Shown here: one piece after another, positions 5,849 through 5,850 of the stretch | Position numbering within the stretch: position 1 is the stretch's first letter | Layout of the letters: every line of letters begins with the position of its first letter | Assembly: GCA_005788205.1 (NCBI GenBank) | Contig: SXYT01000161.1 | Location: 1 to 5,850 of the forward strand | Length of the DNA stretch: 5,850 bases | Reading direction: 5' to 3' | Source of the DNA: Actinomycetota bacterium | Lineage (GTDB): Bacteria > Actinomycetota > Acidimicrobiia > Acidimicrobiales > Ilumatobacteraceae | Translations under genes and position numbers: made by a program | Notes under the pieces: generated by a model | Databases searched by the model: none | The model's input: the letters and a program-made list of their open reading frames with translations, nothing else | What the model was told of the DNA's origin: nothing

Positions 5849-5850
5849 GC

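Overview
This is high-GC DNA (roughly two thirds G+C by eye) packed with short-spaced metabolic genes. A deazaflavin (F420)-type luciferase-like oxidoreductase, a beta-oxidation thiolase/crotonase pair, GTG starts and several apparently leaderless genes together suggest an actinobacterium. The genus cannot be told from the sequence. There is no RNA gene, insertion sequence, CRISPR array, phage gene or defence system, and no gap between genes is longer than about 100 bases.

Layout. (1) Positions 1-1155, minus strand: an acetyl-CoA acetyltransferase (thiolase) whose C-terminus runs off the left edge. (2) Positions 1156-1251: a divergent control region with a CTAG-aca-CTAG element and a good Shine-Dalgarno sequence for each flanking gene. 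(3) 1252-2046, plus: a crotonase-fold enoyl-CoA hydratase/isomerase. (4) 2090-3232, plus: a 12-helix MFS transporter of the YbjJ-like type. (5) 3302-4054, plus: an alpha/beta hydrolase with an aspartate nucleophile, as in epoxide hydrolases and haloalkane dehalogenases. (6) 4049-5077, minus: an F420-type LLM oxidoreductase, convergent with the hydrolase and overlapping it by 6 bp. (7) 5120-5848, plus: a nitroreductase-family flavoprotein, divergent from the oxidoreductase across about 40 bp.

How it fits together. The thiolase and crotonase supply acyl-CoA beta-oxidation steps (C=C handling and thiolytic cleavage). The hydrolase, F420 oxidoreductase, nitroreductase and transporter are the kind of accessory enzymes actinobacteria use on hydrophobic or xenobiotic compounds. 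The window looks like part of a catabolic neighbourhood, but no substrate can be read from it.

The most useful non-obvious signals are these. A TANNNT-like -10 box lies exactly 6 nt before the start codon of four genes, so they are probably transcribed without leaders. The catalytic Asn of the NEAF motif in the thiolase is Thr. One of the two catalytic Glu residues in the crotonase is Val. I see no wholly new multi-gene system here.
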